Shown one piece after another: positions 11,521 through 17,717 of a DNA stretch of 20,608 nt. The notes below the pieces were generated by a model. That model was not told the origin of the DNA. It did not search any database and saw only the letters and a program-made list of their open reading frames with translations. Both the position numbers and the translations under genes were made by a program. The first letter of the stretch is position 1. Each line of letters opens with the position of its first letter. Source of the DNA: a virus; the IMG/VR virus record IMGVR_UViG_3300013772_000053, positions 1-20,608 of that record, one strand, 5' to 3'.

Positions 11521-11756
11521 AGGGTGGCCTCCAATGCGGCGCGGATGCGGCCCTCAATTTCTCGGCTGATGTAGTCGCCGTAGCTATCCCTGATCCAGTC
11601 AGCCAGCACGTCCACAGCCTCCAGTGCGGTGGCTTGTTTGCGGGCGAGGTCGAGGAGGTACTCACGGTCCTCTTGCGCTTCGTGCGGCCATGAGTAGGCT
11701 GGCTGGTTCTTGGCGCGTGCGGTGATCGCGTCGAGCCGTTCGGTGGTGGCGGTCAC
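11517..11756 (-). CDS. Unknown small helical protein (79 aa)
   Basis: A 79-aa helical protein. The chosen start is GTG 11756, because it overlaps the previous stop as GTGA and GAGG lies about eight bases upstream; the frame stays open to 11786. It ends IEGRIRAALEATL. The opening TATTERLDAITARA and the segment DREYLLDLARKQATALEAVD are reminiscent of actinophage helical proteins with unknown role. Confidence 0.72.
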   Translation of the reverse strand: MTATTERLDAITARAKNQPAYSWPHEAQEDREYLLDLARKQATALEAVDVLADWIRDSYGDYISREIEGRIRAALEATL

Positions 11757-12049
11757 TTGGTGGCCTCTGTGATGCTCCGGACCCAAGCTTCATGCCCGGC
11801 CTTGGCTTCCTCCAGCGTGCAGTAGCGGTCCGCGTCCTGATCAGCATCGCCGCCGAACTGCATAGTCTCGAAGATCACTGGAGGCCCGTCGCCATACCGA
11901 TGATCCAGGCCAAGCCAGACGGTGGAGATGGTGACATCCCCAATCTCAGTCAACGCGACTCGCTTGTACTCCCAGACTTCACGCGTCAGGAGTGCTATGT
12001 ACTCGTCACTGGAAAGCGGGTTGCCCTGCTTGTCGTAATAGTCGCTCAT
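11753..12049 (-). CDS. Conserved actinophage protein (98 aa)
   Basis: A 98-aa acidic soluble protein starting MSDYYDKQGNPLSSDEY, with a central VALTEIGDVTISTVWLGLDHRYGDGPPVIFETMQFGG segment. This pattern occurs in many actinobacterial phages and prophages. Its function has not been assigned as far as I know. ATGA overlaps at both ends. Confidence 0.8.
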   Translation of the reverse strand: MSDYYDKQGNPLSSDEYIALLTREVWEYKRVALTEIGDVTISTVWLGLDHRYGDGPPVIFETMQFGGDADQDADRYCTLEEAKAGHEAWVRSITEATK

Positions 12050-12264
12050 GCGTTCATTTCCTTTTCATCGTCGGTCAAATCCCGGTACCGCCGTGCGGCC
12101 GGTTCCCATGACCGGGCCTGCGTGATGTGCAGGTCGGGCAGCGGGGCGTTGTAGTCGAACGTGGACGTGAGCCCGCGGAGTTTCTGCTGGGCCGTGACAC
12201 CCTGCACGAGGGTTGTCTCGGCGGCGTAGGTGGCGGCTTCGGCAAGGTAGTCCTGAGCGGTCAT
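12046..12264 (-). CDS. Unknown small protein (72 aa)
   Basis: A 72-aa protein starting MTAQDYLAEAATYAAETT. The start at 12264 is chosen for its ATGA overlap with the preceding stop; the in-frame ATG at 12279 adds five residues. Ends DLTDDEKEMNA. No domain recognised. Confidence 0.7.
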   Translation of the reverse strand: MTAQDYLAEAATYAAETTLVQGVTAQQKLRGLTSTFDYNAPLPDLHITQARSWEPAARRYRDLTDDEKEMNA

Positions 12265-12452
12265 GATGCGAGCCCCCATGCGTGAGAGTAGGCTTCCCGG
12301 TGATCAACCTTGGCGAGGGGCGATATGTCGGCCCACTGCTCAGGCGTCAGACCATGCCAGCGCGCAACGAGCAGGTCAGGGACGCTGATCTTGGGCGCAG
12401 GTGCCAGCTCGGCGCGGTGGGCGGGTCGGCGGCGCTTGAAAATGTTCCTCAT
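12261..12452 (-). CDS. Unknown small basic protein (63 aa)
   Basis: A 63-aa protein with a basic N-terminus (MRNIFKRRRPAHR) and a C-terminal helical part (LTPEQWADISPLAKVDHREAYSHAWGLAS). GAGGAAAG precedes the ATG. It could bind nucleic acid through the basic arm; no family is recognised. Confidence 0.7.
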   Translation of the reverse strand: MRNIFKRRRPAHRAELAPAPKISVPDLLVARWHGLTPEQWADISPLAKVDHREAYSHAWGLAS

Positions 12453-12628
12453 TATTCTTTCCTCAGGCTCTCTAGGTAGTTGTCGTACGCCTCATTAGCG
12501 CGGTCGTCTTCGTCGTGCCGGGCGCATAGGTCGCCGTAATCCTCGACTTCGTTTTCGCAGTACTCGGCGGGTAAGTCGCGGGTCTGGCGGTAGGTTTGCG
12601 CGGGGCAGAGGATGGGTTCGGCGGTCAT
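12452..12628 (-). CDS. Unknown small acidic protein with three Cys (58 aa)
   Basis: A 58-aa protein. The start ATG 12628 is fixed by an ATGA overlap. It has CPAQ, YCENEVEDYGDLCARHDEDD: C-x15-C followed by RH, possibly one metal site similar to the CExxxxxxGxxCxxH pattern of small phage proteins. Strongly acidic. Longer readings upstream overlap the true neighbour. Confidence 0.68.
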   Translation of the reverse strand: MTAEPILCPAQTYRQTRDLPAEYCENEVEDYGDLCARHDEDDRANEAYDNYLESLRKE

Positions 12629-12870
12629 AGGTCGTACCACATCACGCGCTCGGTGTCGGTCATGAACGGGTTGCGCTTCCGATAGAGCCCGCCGTGATAT
12701 GCGCTGACATCGCCTGCCGAGTGGCCGGCCTGCCATGCGGACATGAGCGCGTTTACCATCCACTCGGGAGTCCATGCGGCCTCGTTGTTCTCGATAGCCT
12801 CAATGTCGGCCTTGATGGACTCGACCTTGGCAAACTGCGGCATGTTTGGATTCGGCTTCACGTGGCTCAC
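12625..12870 (-). CDS. Unknown small protein (81 aa)
   Basis: An 81-aa protein starting at GTG 12870 with GAGGGG about six bases upstream and a one-base overlap with the previous TAG. It reads SHVKPNPNMPQFAKVESIKADIEAIEN... and ends with YRKRNPFMTDTERVMWYDL. No domain recognised. The ATG-initiated longer frame to 13029 covers the small membrane gene in another frame and is rejected. Confidence 0.7.
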   Translation of the reverse strand: MSHVKPNPNMPQFAKVESIKADIEAIENNEAAWTPEWMVNALMSAWQAGHSAGDVSAYHGGLYRKRNPFMTDTERVMWYDL

Positions 12871-13013
12871 TATTTCCCCTCGCATTCGACGCAGCCGTCG
12901 TTCGGCCCGTGCATCAGGTGGTACTCGGCCATGCGGTCGGAGCGCATTGCCGGGAGGATGGCAACACCGAAGCCCACCAGTAGGACAAGGCATAGGAGTA
13001 TGGCCCAGCTCAT
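12870..13013 (-). CDS. Small single-span membrane protein (47 aa)
   Basis: ATG 13013, ATGA overlap and GAGGTGG upstream, to TAG 12870. Residues 3-21 (WAILLCLVLLVGFGVAILP) form one hydrophobic helix, followed by a short hydrophilic tail ending CVECEGK. Orientation is uncertain; Arg residues follow the helix, favouring an N-out/C-in topology. Early-operon membrane peptides may modify the host envelope or exclude other phages, but nothing here shows that. Confidence 0.7.
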   Translation of the reverse strand: MSWAILLCLVLLVGFGVAILPAMRSDRMAEYHLMHGPNDGCVECEGK

Positions 13014-13297
13014 GCGTCCACCTCGTCATAGTGGGGGAGTGTGGCGAAGCGCTCCAAGGTGTCAGCTATGCGGTTCAGTTCAGCGTTTTCCTGCTCATGG
13101 TTGGCAAAGAACTCGATATCAGCCTCGCCCGCCGCATAATGAAACTCGGCGGCGAGTTCGGCGTCCGTGAGGCGCTTGGCCACGATCAGCGCCCGTTCAC
13201 GCTTCCGTTCGCGCATCATGGCGGAAACATGATCGCCGGTATAGGTGAATCGGGGGCGCTCTGGCTTGGGGAAGATGGTGAGTTCGAGCGGTTTCAT
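13010..13297 (-). CDS. Unknown helical protein (95 aa)
   Basis: A 95-aa protein starting MKPLELTIFPKPERPRFTYTGDHV and then an Arg/Glu-rich helical region (MMRERKRERALIVAKRL...HEQENAELNRIADTLERF) that may form a coiled coil. The start at 13297 is fixed by the overlap with the upstream 55-aa gene. Function unknown. Confidence 0.72.
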   Translation of the reverse strand: MKPLELTIFPKPERPRFTYTGDHVSAMMRERKRERALIVAKRLTDAELAAEFHYAAGEADIEFFANHEQENAELNRIADTLERFATLPHYDEVDA

Positions 13298-13461
13298 GCG
13301 TGAGCCCACCTTCCGTGCCGTTCCCCGTCAGTTTCCCGGAGCAGGATGTGCATGGGGACGGGGGCCTGGTCGATGAACGCTTGGGCTTGGTCGCGGGTCA
13401 GGCCCTTCAGCCACACGTTCCCGGAACCCGTGATAGCGGCGGCGTACTCGATGCGTGTCAC
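13294..13461 (-). CDS. Unknown small protein (55 aa)
   Basis: GTG 13461, overlapping the previous stop as GTGA, with AAGGAG seven bases upstream, to TGA 13294. The protein reads TRIEYAAAITGSGNVWLKG and later RDQAQAFIDQAP. Not recognised. Start, stop and ribosome site together make it a likely gene. Confidence 0.7.
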   Translation of the reverse strand: MTRIEYAAAITGSGNVWLKGLTRDQAQAFIDQAPVPMHILLRETDGERHGRWAHA

Positions 13462-13733
13462 GATGCAACTCCTTCGTTGATCTTGCGGCGCCAGGTCTTT
13501 AGCGAGCCATGGCGGCGGGTCTTGTTGTTCGATGTCTGGTAGCCGGTCGCTTCGATGAAGCCGGCTGACTTGGCGGTGAGAAACGCTGCGCCGTAGTGGT
13601 TCGGGTGCGGGGCTGGGCGCATCTCCTTGCGGAGGTCGTCACACGTGAACTCAGGGAGGTCGTGAGCCAGGCCGATAATGGCTGCCACCGCGTCCTCACT
13701 CCACGTGGAGTCCTCTAGGGCCGCGGCGATCAC
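13458..13733 (-). CDS. Conserved phage protein, winged-helix-like (91 aa)
   Basis: A 91-aa protein: IAAALEDSTWSEDAVAAIIGLAHDLPEFTCDDLRKEM, then HPNHYGAAFLTAKSAGFIEATGYQTSN and SRHG-like RRHGSLKTWRRK. This is typical of a small phage protein family with a DNA-binding look (helix pairs and a basic C-terminal wing). GTG 13733 is the chosen start: GTGA overlap and GGAGG five bases upstream. The function in that family is not defined. Confidence 0.72.
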   Translation of the reverse strand: MIAAALEDSTWSEDAVAAIIGLAHDLPEFTCDDLRKEMRPAPHPNHYGAAFLTAKSAGFIEATGYQTSNNKTRRHGSLKTWRRKINEGVAS

Positions 13734-13918
13734 GATTCCCTCCACGGGAAGGTGAGCGACTTATCTCCCGACACCGGCACGCCAGCCTCTTCCCAGTGCG
13801 GGAGGCGAGTGAGTGATGCAAGGAACTGGACACTCCCAACTTCGTAAACAGAGACGGTGTCCGGGTCTAACTTGTCCCGCTCTCGCAGAACGTGCTCCAT
13901 GGGCTTGATGTGTTTCAT
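13730..13918 (-). CDS. Unknown small protein (62 aa)
   Basis: A 62-aa protein starting MKHIKPMEHVLRERDKLDPDTVSVYEVG and ending SLTFPWRES. ATG 13918 overlaps the stop of a 20-codon frame (ATGA), so it may be translated by coupling; the upstream ribosome site is weak. Family unknown. Confidence 0.65.
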   Translation of the reverse strand: MKHIKPMEHVLRERDKLDPDTVSVYEVGSVQFLASLTRLPHWEEAGVPVSGDKSLTFPWRES

Positions 13919-13977
13919 GCGCACGCCACGCTTGTCTCGCGTAGCAGCGTGTGGACATCGGTCTCTTCGTCGCTCAT
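13915..13977 (-). CDS. Candidate 20-residue micro-gene
   Basis: ATG 13977 to TGA 13915 encodes MSDEETDVHTLLRETSVACA. Its start overlaps the preceding stop (ATGA) and its stop overlaps the following start (ATGA). AAGGTGGC lies about six bases upstream. It may be a peptide or simply a translational-coupling relay; nothing more can be said. Confidence 0.5.
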   Translation of the reverse strand: MSDEETDVHTLLRETSVACA

Positions 13978-14177
13978 GACGCCACCTTGATCGGCATGTG
14001 AACCTGCAGCTTGCCGAAGTACTCGATGCGGGTCGGCTGCTCCACGCGGAACCGATACCCGACAGCGTGAACGTTGAGCACATCCACGAGTTCAGCGGCG
14101 TCCTTAGCGCTCGGCCGGGATGCGACGGTGATCCTTGTTCCGGTGGCTAAGTGCACGCGGATTATCTTGGTGGTCAT
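13974..14177 (-). CDS. Unknown small basic protein (67 aa)
   Basis: A 67-aa beta-rich-looking protein starting MTTKIIRVHLATGTRITVASRPSAKDAAELVDVLN, ending KLQVHMPIKVAS. ATGA overlaps at both ends. No family recognised. Confidence 0.7.
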   Translation of the reverse strand: MTTKIIRVHLATGTRITVASRPSAKDAAELVDVLNVHAVGYRFRVEQPTRIEYFGKLQVHMPIKVAS

Positions 14178-14431
14178 GCTGCGCTCCGTTCGATGTTGCG
14201 GATAGCCTTGTTGGCGGTTGGGTCAGAGTGCTGGAGGATCTTGCCGAGCATGTAGGGGTCAAGGTCCATGAGGTGGCTGAGGTTTCGTGCGAACCATTGC
14301 CGCGCCTTTTGCGGGAAGAGTGCAGTGAGGTGGTCCAGCGCGTCCTTCTTGGATAGGTCGCGGATTGCATCTTGCAGTGCGGCGTAGTCTTGGCCGTCCA
14401 CTGCTTGCTGAAATTGGGCATGGTTGTACAC
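14174..14431 (-). CDS. Unknown helical protein at the head of the small-gene train (85 aa)
   Basis: An 85-aa all-helical protein (MYNHAQFQQAVDGQDYAALQDAIRDLSKKDALDHLTALF...). The start is GTG 14431 with GGAGG six bases upstream. It begins the tightly overlapped series after a 70-base gap. Unknown function. Confidence 0.75.
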   Translation of the reverse strand: MYNHAQFQQAVDGQDYAALQDAIRDLSKKDALDHLTALFPQKARQWFARNLSHLMDLDPYMLGKILQHSDPTANKAIRNIERSAA

Positions 14432-14502
14432 GGGAAACCTCCGACCGTGGGTCAGTAGGGGATGGGTGGGGGGGTTTGCCCTCTTGGGGCGGGGGTGCCT
14501 AG

Positions 14503-15006
14503 TTAGGCGGATTCAGCGAAAGCGTCGATCCATTCGGTATCGATCCGCTGCTTGCCGGCTGCGGACATCTGATATGCCCTAGCTAGGTCAAGGTCGGCGC
14601 TGGATCCGGTGTACTGCTCGTAGCGCTTCTGGTGTACGTGTACTTCTGCGAGGCATTGCTGAACTTGGACGTCGGATACGTGTTCGGCTAGTTCATGGTC
14701 CAGCAGGAACCATTCGCTTTGATCCCGCTTGGTGGCGAACTGCCGATGAAGCTCGCGCTCCTTGGCGACGTTGCCGGGGATGTAGGCGATGAGGCTGGGG
14801 CTGCCTACCCAGATTGATGGCCGGATAGCCTTGCCACCGCGCTTGAGTTGGTCGCAGCGGGATTCCGGGTTGATACTGGTCCCGATCTTCAGGAATGATC
14901 CGCACTGGATGTAGTAGATGAACGGCCCGAGTTCCGGGAAGGCGGAGAGTGGAGCGGGGGCGTTTCCCCGAATATCTGCGGCGACGGCTTCTGTGATGTC
15001 GTCCAT
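14503..15006 (-). CDS. T5orf172/MUG113-type GIY-YIG-like protein
   Basis: A 167-aa protein with a T5orf172 domain, a branch of the GIY-YIG nuclease superfamily. FIYYIQ (29-34) and KIGTS (40-44) give the GIY...YIG-like strands, R50 the usual catalytic-helix Arg, and ERELHRQF...SEWF (83-100) the later conserved helix with Glu. The C-terminal region is helical. Its position right after the Cro-like and Xis-like genes is typical of early actinophage operons; in such proteins the domain may act on DNA or in regulation. ATG 15006 lies two bases after the previous stop; longer readings overlap the Xis-like gene. Confidence 0.8.
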   Translation of the reverse strand: MDDITEAVAADIRGNAPAPLSAFPELGPFIYYIQCGSFLKIGTSINPESRCDQLKRGGKAIRPSIWVGSPSLIAYIPGNVAKERELHRQFATKRDQSEWFLLDHELAEHVSDVQVQQCLAEVHVHQKRYEQYTGSSADLDLARAYQMSAAGKQRIDTEWIDAFAESA

Positions 15007-15008
15007 GG

Positions 15009-15203
15009 CTAGCGAGTCGGCTGCTTTACGAGCCAGGCCTGTACGGCTTCGGGGCTGTAACGGACGAGGCCGCCGATCCGGACGAACTCCGGGCCCTTCT
15101 TGTTTGTCCGCCAGTTGGCGATGGTTCCGGCTGATACCTGCCACATGCGGGCTAGGTCGTCGGGGGTGAGGTACTGGATTCCGACTGCCGGCGACTCGCT
15201 CAT
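15009..15203 (-). CDS. AlpA/excisionase-like HTH protein
   Basis: A 64-aa MerR-type winged-helix protein (HTH_17): YLTPDDLARMWQVSAGTIANWRTNKKGPEFVRIGGLVRYSPEAVQAWL. The helix-turn-helix is at about 15-32 and the wing Arg-x-Gly-x-x-Val-Arg-Tyr at 42-50. Such proteins act as excisionase or transcription regulator. As the integrase lies on the other strand nearby, directing excision at attP is the likely role. ATGA overlap with the Cro-like gene means it is made only when the early promoter is active. Confidence 0.85.
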   Translation of the reverse strand: MSESPAVGIQYLTPDDLARMWQVSAGTIANWRTNKKGPEFVRIGGLVRYSPEAVQAWLVKQPTR

Positions 15204-15466
15204 GCTGCTTCCTGAGCGAAGGCTTCCGGAAGGAGCGCGTAGGGGTGGACTTCCAGTGCGGCGGCGATAGCCTCGAGATGCGAAATACTAAGGCTACGGT
15301 GGCCCGTGGTGCCACCTTTAATGCTGCGGTATAGCGTGCGGTAGGGGATGCCGGTTTCATTAGAGAGGCCCAGGATGCTCATCTTTGCTTCGGCGAGTCG
15401 GGCGGCGATCAGGCTTGCAACTTCGGTGTCTGTGGCGGCGGTTTCGCCGGTCTGTGGATTAGCCAT
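15200..15466 (-). CDS. XRE-family regulator, Cro-like
   Basis: An 88-aa XRE helix-turn-helix protein, first gene of the leftward early operon. The HTH spans about 17-65 (VASLIAARLAEAKMSILGLSNETGIPYRTLYRSIKGG), with LEAIAAALEVHPYALL closing the domain. It faces a divergent XRE gene across a 140-base control region, the arrangement of Cro and CI. Its promoter (-35 TTGCAA, 17 bases, -10 TATAGT) ends six bases before the ATG, so the transcript should be leaderless. Which of the two XRE proteins is the repressor is inferred from the strand: this one is read with the lytic genes. Confidence 0.86.
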   Translation of the reverse strand: MANPQTGETAATDTEVASLIAARLAEAKMSILGLSNETGIPYRTLYRSIKGGTTGHRSLSISHLEAIAAALEVHPYALLPEAFAQEAA

Positions 15467-15472
15467 ACGTCA

Positions 15473-15501
15473 ACTATAGGTAGTCGTATGGCTAATTGCA
15501 A
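15473..15501 (-). promoter_or_regulatory. Early leftward promoter, leaderless
   Basis: On the minus strand TTGCAA (15501-15496), a 17-base spacer, TATAGT (15478-15473), then six bases to the ATG of the Cro-like gene. This spacing puts the transcription start at or one base from the start codon. No Shine-Dalgarno is present, which agrees. Confidence 0.7.
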
Positions 15502-15523
15502 GTACTAATCCAAGTAGTTACAT

Positions 15524-15556
15524 TCGTGTCACTCGAGTACACGATTGGCATACTCG
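15524..15556. promoter_or_regulatory. Operator candidates in the switch region
   Basis: Two overlapping dyads. TCGTGT (15524-15529) and ACACGA (15539-15544) flank the palindromic core ACTCGAGT (15531-15538). CGAGTA (15534-15539) and TACTCG (15551-15556) form an inverted repeat with an 11-base spacer. A further pair GGCTAAT (15490) and ATTAGCC (15557) spans the region. They lie between the two -35 boxes, as expected for sites bound by the XRE proteins. Confidence 0.6.
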
Positions 15557-15569
15557 ATTAGCCGAATGG

Positions 15570-15599
15570 TTGCAAGCAGGGTCCATAACTGCCTAAGAT
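15570..15599 (+). promoter_or_regulatory. Repressor promoter, leaderless
   Basis: TTGCAA (15570-15575), an 18-base spacer, TAAGAT (15594-15599), then seven bases to the ATG at 15607. No Shine-Dalgarno precedes the gene, so a leaderless transcript is the simple reading. Confidence 0.6.
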
Positions 15600-15606
15600 T
15601 GCACGC

Positions 15607-15855
15607 ATGACAAGTTATGGCGAGAGTCTTGAAGCAGCGCTCTCAATTCAGATCAAAGTCGAACTAGCGGAACGCGGCATGGACCAGAAGGGTCTTGCGG
15701 ATGCCGTTGGAATCAATCGTGTGACGATGAGCCACTATATGACGGGCAAGCGCAGTATGCCACTGCCCACCTATTTCAAGGTGGCCGAGGCCCTGGGTCT
15801 TAGCGCTCGTGAGTTGATGCAGCGCACTGAGGCTCGTATTCATCCAGAAGGCTAG
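15607..15855 (+). CDS. XRE-family immunity-repressor candidate
   Basis: An 82-aa protein consisting mostly of one XRE helix-turn-helix (about 12-70: IQIKVELAERGMDQKGLADAVGINRVTMSHYMTGKRSMPLPTYFKVAEALGL). It has no C-terminal peptidase or oligomerisation domain, so it is much shorter than lambda CI, as is common for actinophage repressors. It is divergent from the Cro-like gene, on the integrase strand, and ends before a strong terminator. These features favour a lysogeny repressor. It could alternatively be the Cro, with the upstream minus gene as repressor. Confidence 0.83.
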   Translation: MTSYGESLEAALSIQIKVELAERGMDQKGLADAVGINRVTMSHYMTGKRSMPLPTYFKVAEALGLSARELMQRTEARIHPEG

Positions 15856-15982
15856 ACGCACGGAGGCCGGCGCTGGCAGCGACGTCTCCAAGCTCGCATA
15901 TGGTCATGGCCTCAATGGTGCTGTGCTGCAAAGGTTCCCCCAGGGACTGCTCGAAGGTGTGTTCGATTCTTCGAAGACCATA
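15856..15982. other. Gene-free region between the repressor and its terminator
   Basis: No gene with a ribosome site is seen. A GGAGG at 15862 is not followed by a start codon at usable distance. An open plus frame (ATG 15900) continues through the terminator into the second XRE gene but has no ribosome site and reads through the 14-bp stem, so I reject it. A short palindrome CTTCGAAG lies near 15968. Small RNA content cannot be excluded. Confidence 0.5.
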
Positions 15983-16019
15983 CGCCACCACTCCGACATT
16001 TCGGAGTGGTGGCGTTTTT
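15983..16019 (+). terminator. Strong rho-independent terminator after the repressor
   Basis: CGCCACCACTCCGA (15983-15996), a 4-base loop and its perfect complement (16001-16014), followed by TTTTT. A 14-bp uninterrupted stem with a U-run on the plus strand is a textbook terminator. It isolates the repressor transcript from the integrase genes. Confidence 0.93.
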
Positions 16020-16199
16020 GGTATCCGCCATACGGGATTAGGGTACTCCATGGGTTCTGAGAGTTTAAATTTGAGTTGTGCCGCGCATGTCTTAGCCGTA
16101 GCCTTACAGATGAACGCTCAGCGCTCATATGGACATTGCGCTTCATCCGGGGCCACGCAGCTTACGGTCGGATTTTATGAGTTACGAACAGGTAGTCTT
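16020..16199 (+). promoter_or_regulatory. Control region of the regulator-integrase pair
   Basis: 180 bases without a supported gene. It must hold the integrase-operon promoter, since a terminator precedes it. I find no convincing -35/-10 pair. An imperfect palindrome at 16111-16127 (TGA-CGCT-C-AGCG-TCA arms) is an operator candidate. Confidence 0.45.
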
Positions 16200-16472
16200 A
16201 TGGCCGTGCCATCAGGGAAAATGCAGGAGTCGGGGCCTTTTGCGCGGGCGATATCGGCAGAGATACGCGCAACGCTCGCCCGCCAGCGACTAACAGTCAA
16301 AGGCCTGGCGGGCATGTCAGGCCTGTCCGAAAGCTACCTAGGCAAAAGATTGCGCGACGTCGCGCCCCTGACACTCAATGACGTAGAGGCGATCTGCGAT
16401 GCGCTCGGGGAGAATCTATTGGCGTTCGCTGCGGCCGCACTGGAAGCCGCCCGCGATTCGGACCAGTCATGA
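16200..16472 (+). CDS. Second XRE-family regulator, coupled to integrase
   Basis: A 90-aa XRE protein: ARAISAEIRATLARQRLTVKGLAGMSGLSESYLGKRLRDVAPLTLNDVEAICDALGENLLAFAAAALEAARDSDQS, with the HTH at about 30-65. The stop overlaps the integrase ATG as ATGA, so the two are co-translated. The ATG at 16200 has only a weak AGG upstream; an in-frame ATG at 16221 with AGGGAAA close by is the alternative. A likely role is control of integrase or a repressor partner. An XRE gene directly fused in translation to int is a recurring actinophage layout. Confidence 0.8.
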   Translation: MAVPSGKMQESGPFARAISAEIRATLARQRLTVKGLAGMSGLSESYLGKRLRDVAPLTLNDVEAICDALGENLLAFAAAALEAARDSDQS

Positions 16473-17602
16473 GAGGCCGCGCCCCGCTCCCGATCGGCAC
16501 GAGTGGGCAGGTTTCATACTCAGGGCCGAAGGGTAAGATTACCGCCCTTACCCGCTTCCGGGATTTCGACGGGGTTACGCGTCGGGTATCCGCGCAGGGT
16601 ACGTCCAAGGCGGCTGCTGATGCTGCGTTAAAGGAGAAGCTGAAGGCGCGGACCCACCTGGGCGGGCTGGAACTCACGCGGGATTCAACGATCAAAGAGC
16701 TTTCGGAGCGCTGGCTGCCGACACTTACCCAGTCGCAGGCCACGCAGGACTCATACCGGCAGAAGGTCGAGCGGTACATCATCCCCGGCATGGGCGCGTG
16801 GAGGCTCTGGGAGGCCACTACAGGCCGGTGTGAGGCGTTCCTGACAACGCTACAGGCGTCGGCTCCGGCGATGGCTTCACAGAGCCGCGTAGTCCTATCG
16901 CTCATGCTCGGACTGGCGGTGCGTTACGACATCATCGACACTAATCCGGTGCGTGAAGTGATGATGCACGCAAAGGCGAAGAAGCACGTGTCAGCGCTCA
17001 CTGTTGAAGAGGTCCAAGAGTTGCGCCGGCACATTGCCCAATGGGCGAGCGAGAAGGCGGGCAGGGCGGCCACGCTTGACGCTATGGACATGTTCCTGGC
17101 TACCGGGCTGCGGCCGGGGGAGTTGCTGGCGTTGCAGTTCTCTGATGTGGATTTCCGGGCGGGCACTATCACCGTGACGGGGACGGTCAAGCGGGATTCT
17201 GCGAAGGGCCTGCACCGGCAGGCGTTCCCCAAGTCGGAGTCCGGTAAGCGAGTGCTGACACTGCCGCTGTTCGGGGTAGAGCTGTTGCGGCACCGGAAGT
17301 CCAGCGTTGACGGGGATCTCGTCTTCCCGAACCGCAACGGTGATGCGATGGAGCCGGCGAACTTCCGCAGGCTGTGGCGTGAGGCCCGCGGCGATACGTG
17401 GGATGCCGTCAAGCCCTCATCATTCCGTAAGGCCGTGGCGACACTCATTGAGCGGGAGAGCGGTTCACTTATCGCTTCCCGGCAGCTTGGTCACAGCTCG
17501 GACACGATCACGAAGAAGCACTACATTGAGCGGAACCGGAACGCACCTGACTCGTCGCTAATTCTGGAGCAGTTGAACCAGCGAGTCACGCTGGTCCAAT
17601 AA
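16469..17602 (+). CDS. int: Phage integrase, tyrosine recombinase
   Basis: A 377-aa tyrosine recombinase that inserts and excises the phage at attP. The N-terminal arm-binding domain (about 1-65) is followed by a core-binding SAM-like domain (about 75-160) and the catalytic domain. Catalytic residues: R215 in TGLRPGELLAL, K255 in FPKSESGKR, R320 in SSFRK, H342 in LGHSS and nucleophile Y352 in HYIERN. The first His of the canonical HxxR box is replaced by Ser (S317), a substitution tolerated in many actinobacterial phage integrases. It starts by overlap with the XRE gene and ends 27 bases before the first arm-type repeat. Confidence 0.95.
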   Translation: MRGRAPLPIGTSGQVSYSGPKGKITALTRFRDFDGVTRRVSAQGTSKAAADAALKEKLKARTHLGGLELTRDSTIKELSERWLPTLTQSQATQDSYRQKVERYIIPGMGAWRLWEATTGRCEAFLTTLQASAPAMASQSRVVLSLMLGLAVRYDIIDTNPVREVMMHAKAKKHVSALTVEEVQELRRHIAQWASEKAGRAATLDAMDMFLATGLRPGELLALQFSDVDFRAGTITVTGTVKRDSAKGLHRQAFPKSESGKRVLTLPLFGVELLRHRKSSVDGDLVFPNRNGDAMEPANFRRLWREARGDTWDAVKPSSFRKAVATLIERESGSLIASRQLGHSSDTITKKHYIERNRNAPDSSLILEQLNQRVTLVQ

Positions 17603-17628
17603 TCCCCACGCTGGTTAACCGTTCAAAC

Positions 17629-17647
17629 GACGACTAAACGACGAGTA
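17629..17647. repeat. attP arm-type repeat, left copy
   Basis: GACGACTAAACGACGAGTA, identical to 17900-17918. Inside it ACGACTA and ACGAGTA form a close tandem pair, as for two integrase arm sites. It lies between int and the tRNA-like core. Confidence 0.8.
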
Positions 17648-17667
17648 GGGCCGTTTTTGGGCAATAA

Positions 17668-17714
17668 AAAAACCGCTCCAATACCCGACTTTCGCCAGTA
17701 TTGGAGCGGTTTTT
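17668..17714 (+). terminator. Terminator after int, bidirectional
   Basis: A 17-bp perfect stem (17668-17684 with 17698-17714) and 13-base loop. Its A-run on one side and T-run on the other let it work on both strands. It ends the integrase transcript and blocks leftward reading into int from the tail side. It sits inside the P arm, between the arm repeat and the core. Confidence 0.93.
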
Positions 17715-17717
17715 CGC

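Noticed and set aside
14503-15360. A 285-aa reading of the T5orf172 gene
   Set aside because: The first 118 codons run over the Xis-like and Cro-like genes in another frame and are Arg/Pro/Ser-rich shadow sequence; ATG 15006 directly after the Xis-like stop is the sensible start.
15900-16472. A 190-aa plus-strand frame starting upstream of the second XRE gene
   Set aside because: It reads straight through a 14-bp terminator stem with U-run, has no ribosome site at its start, and only the last 90 residues look like a protein family.
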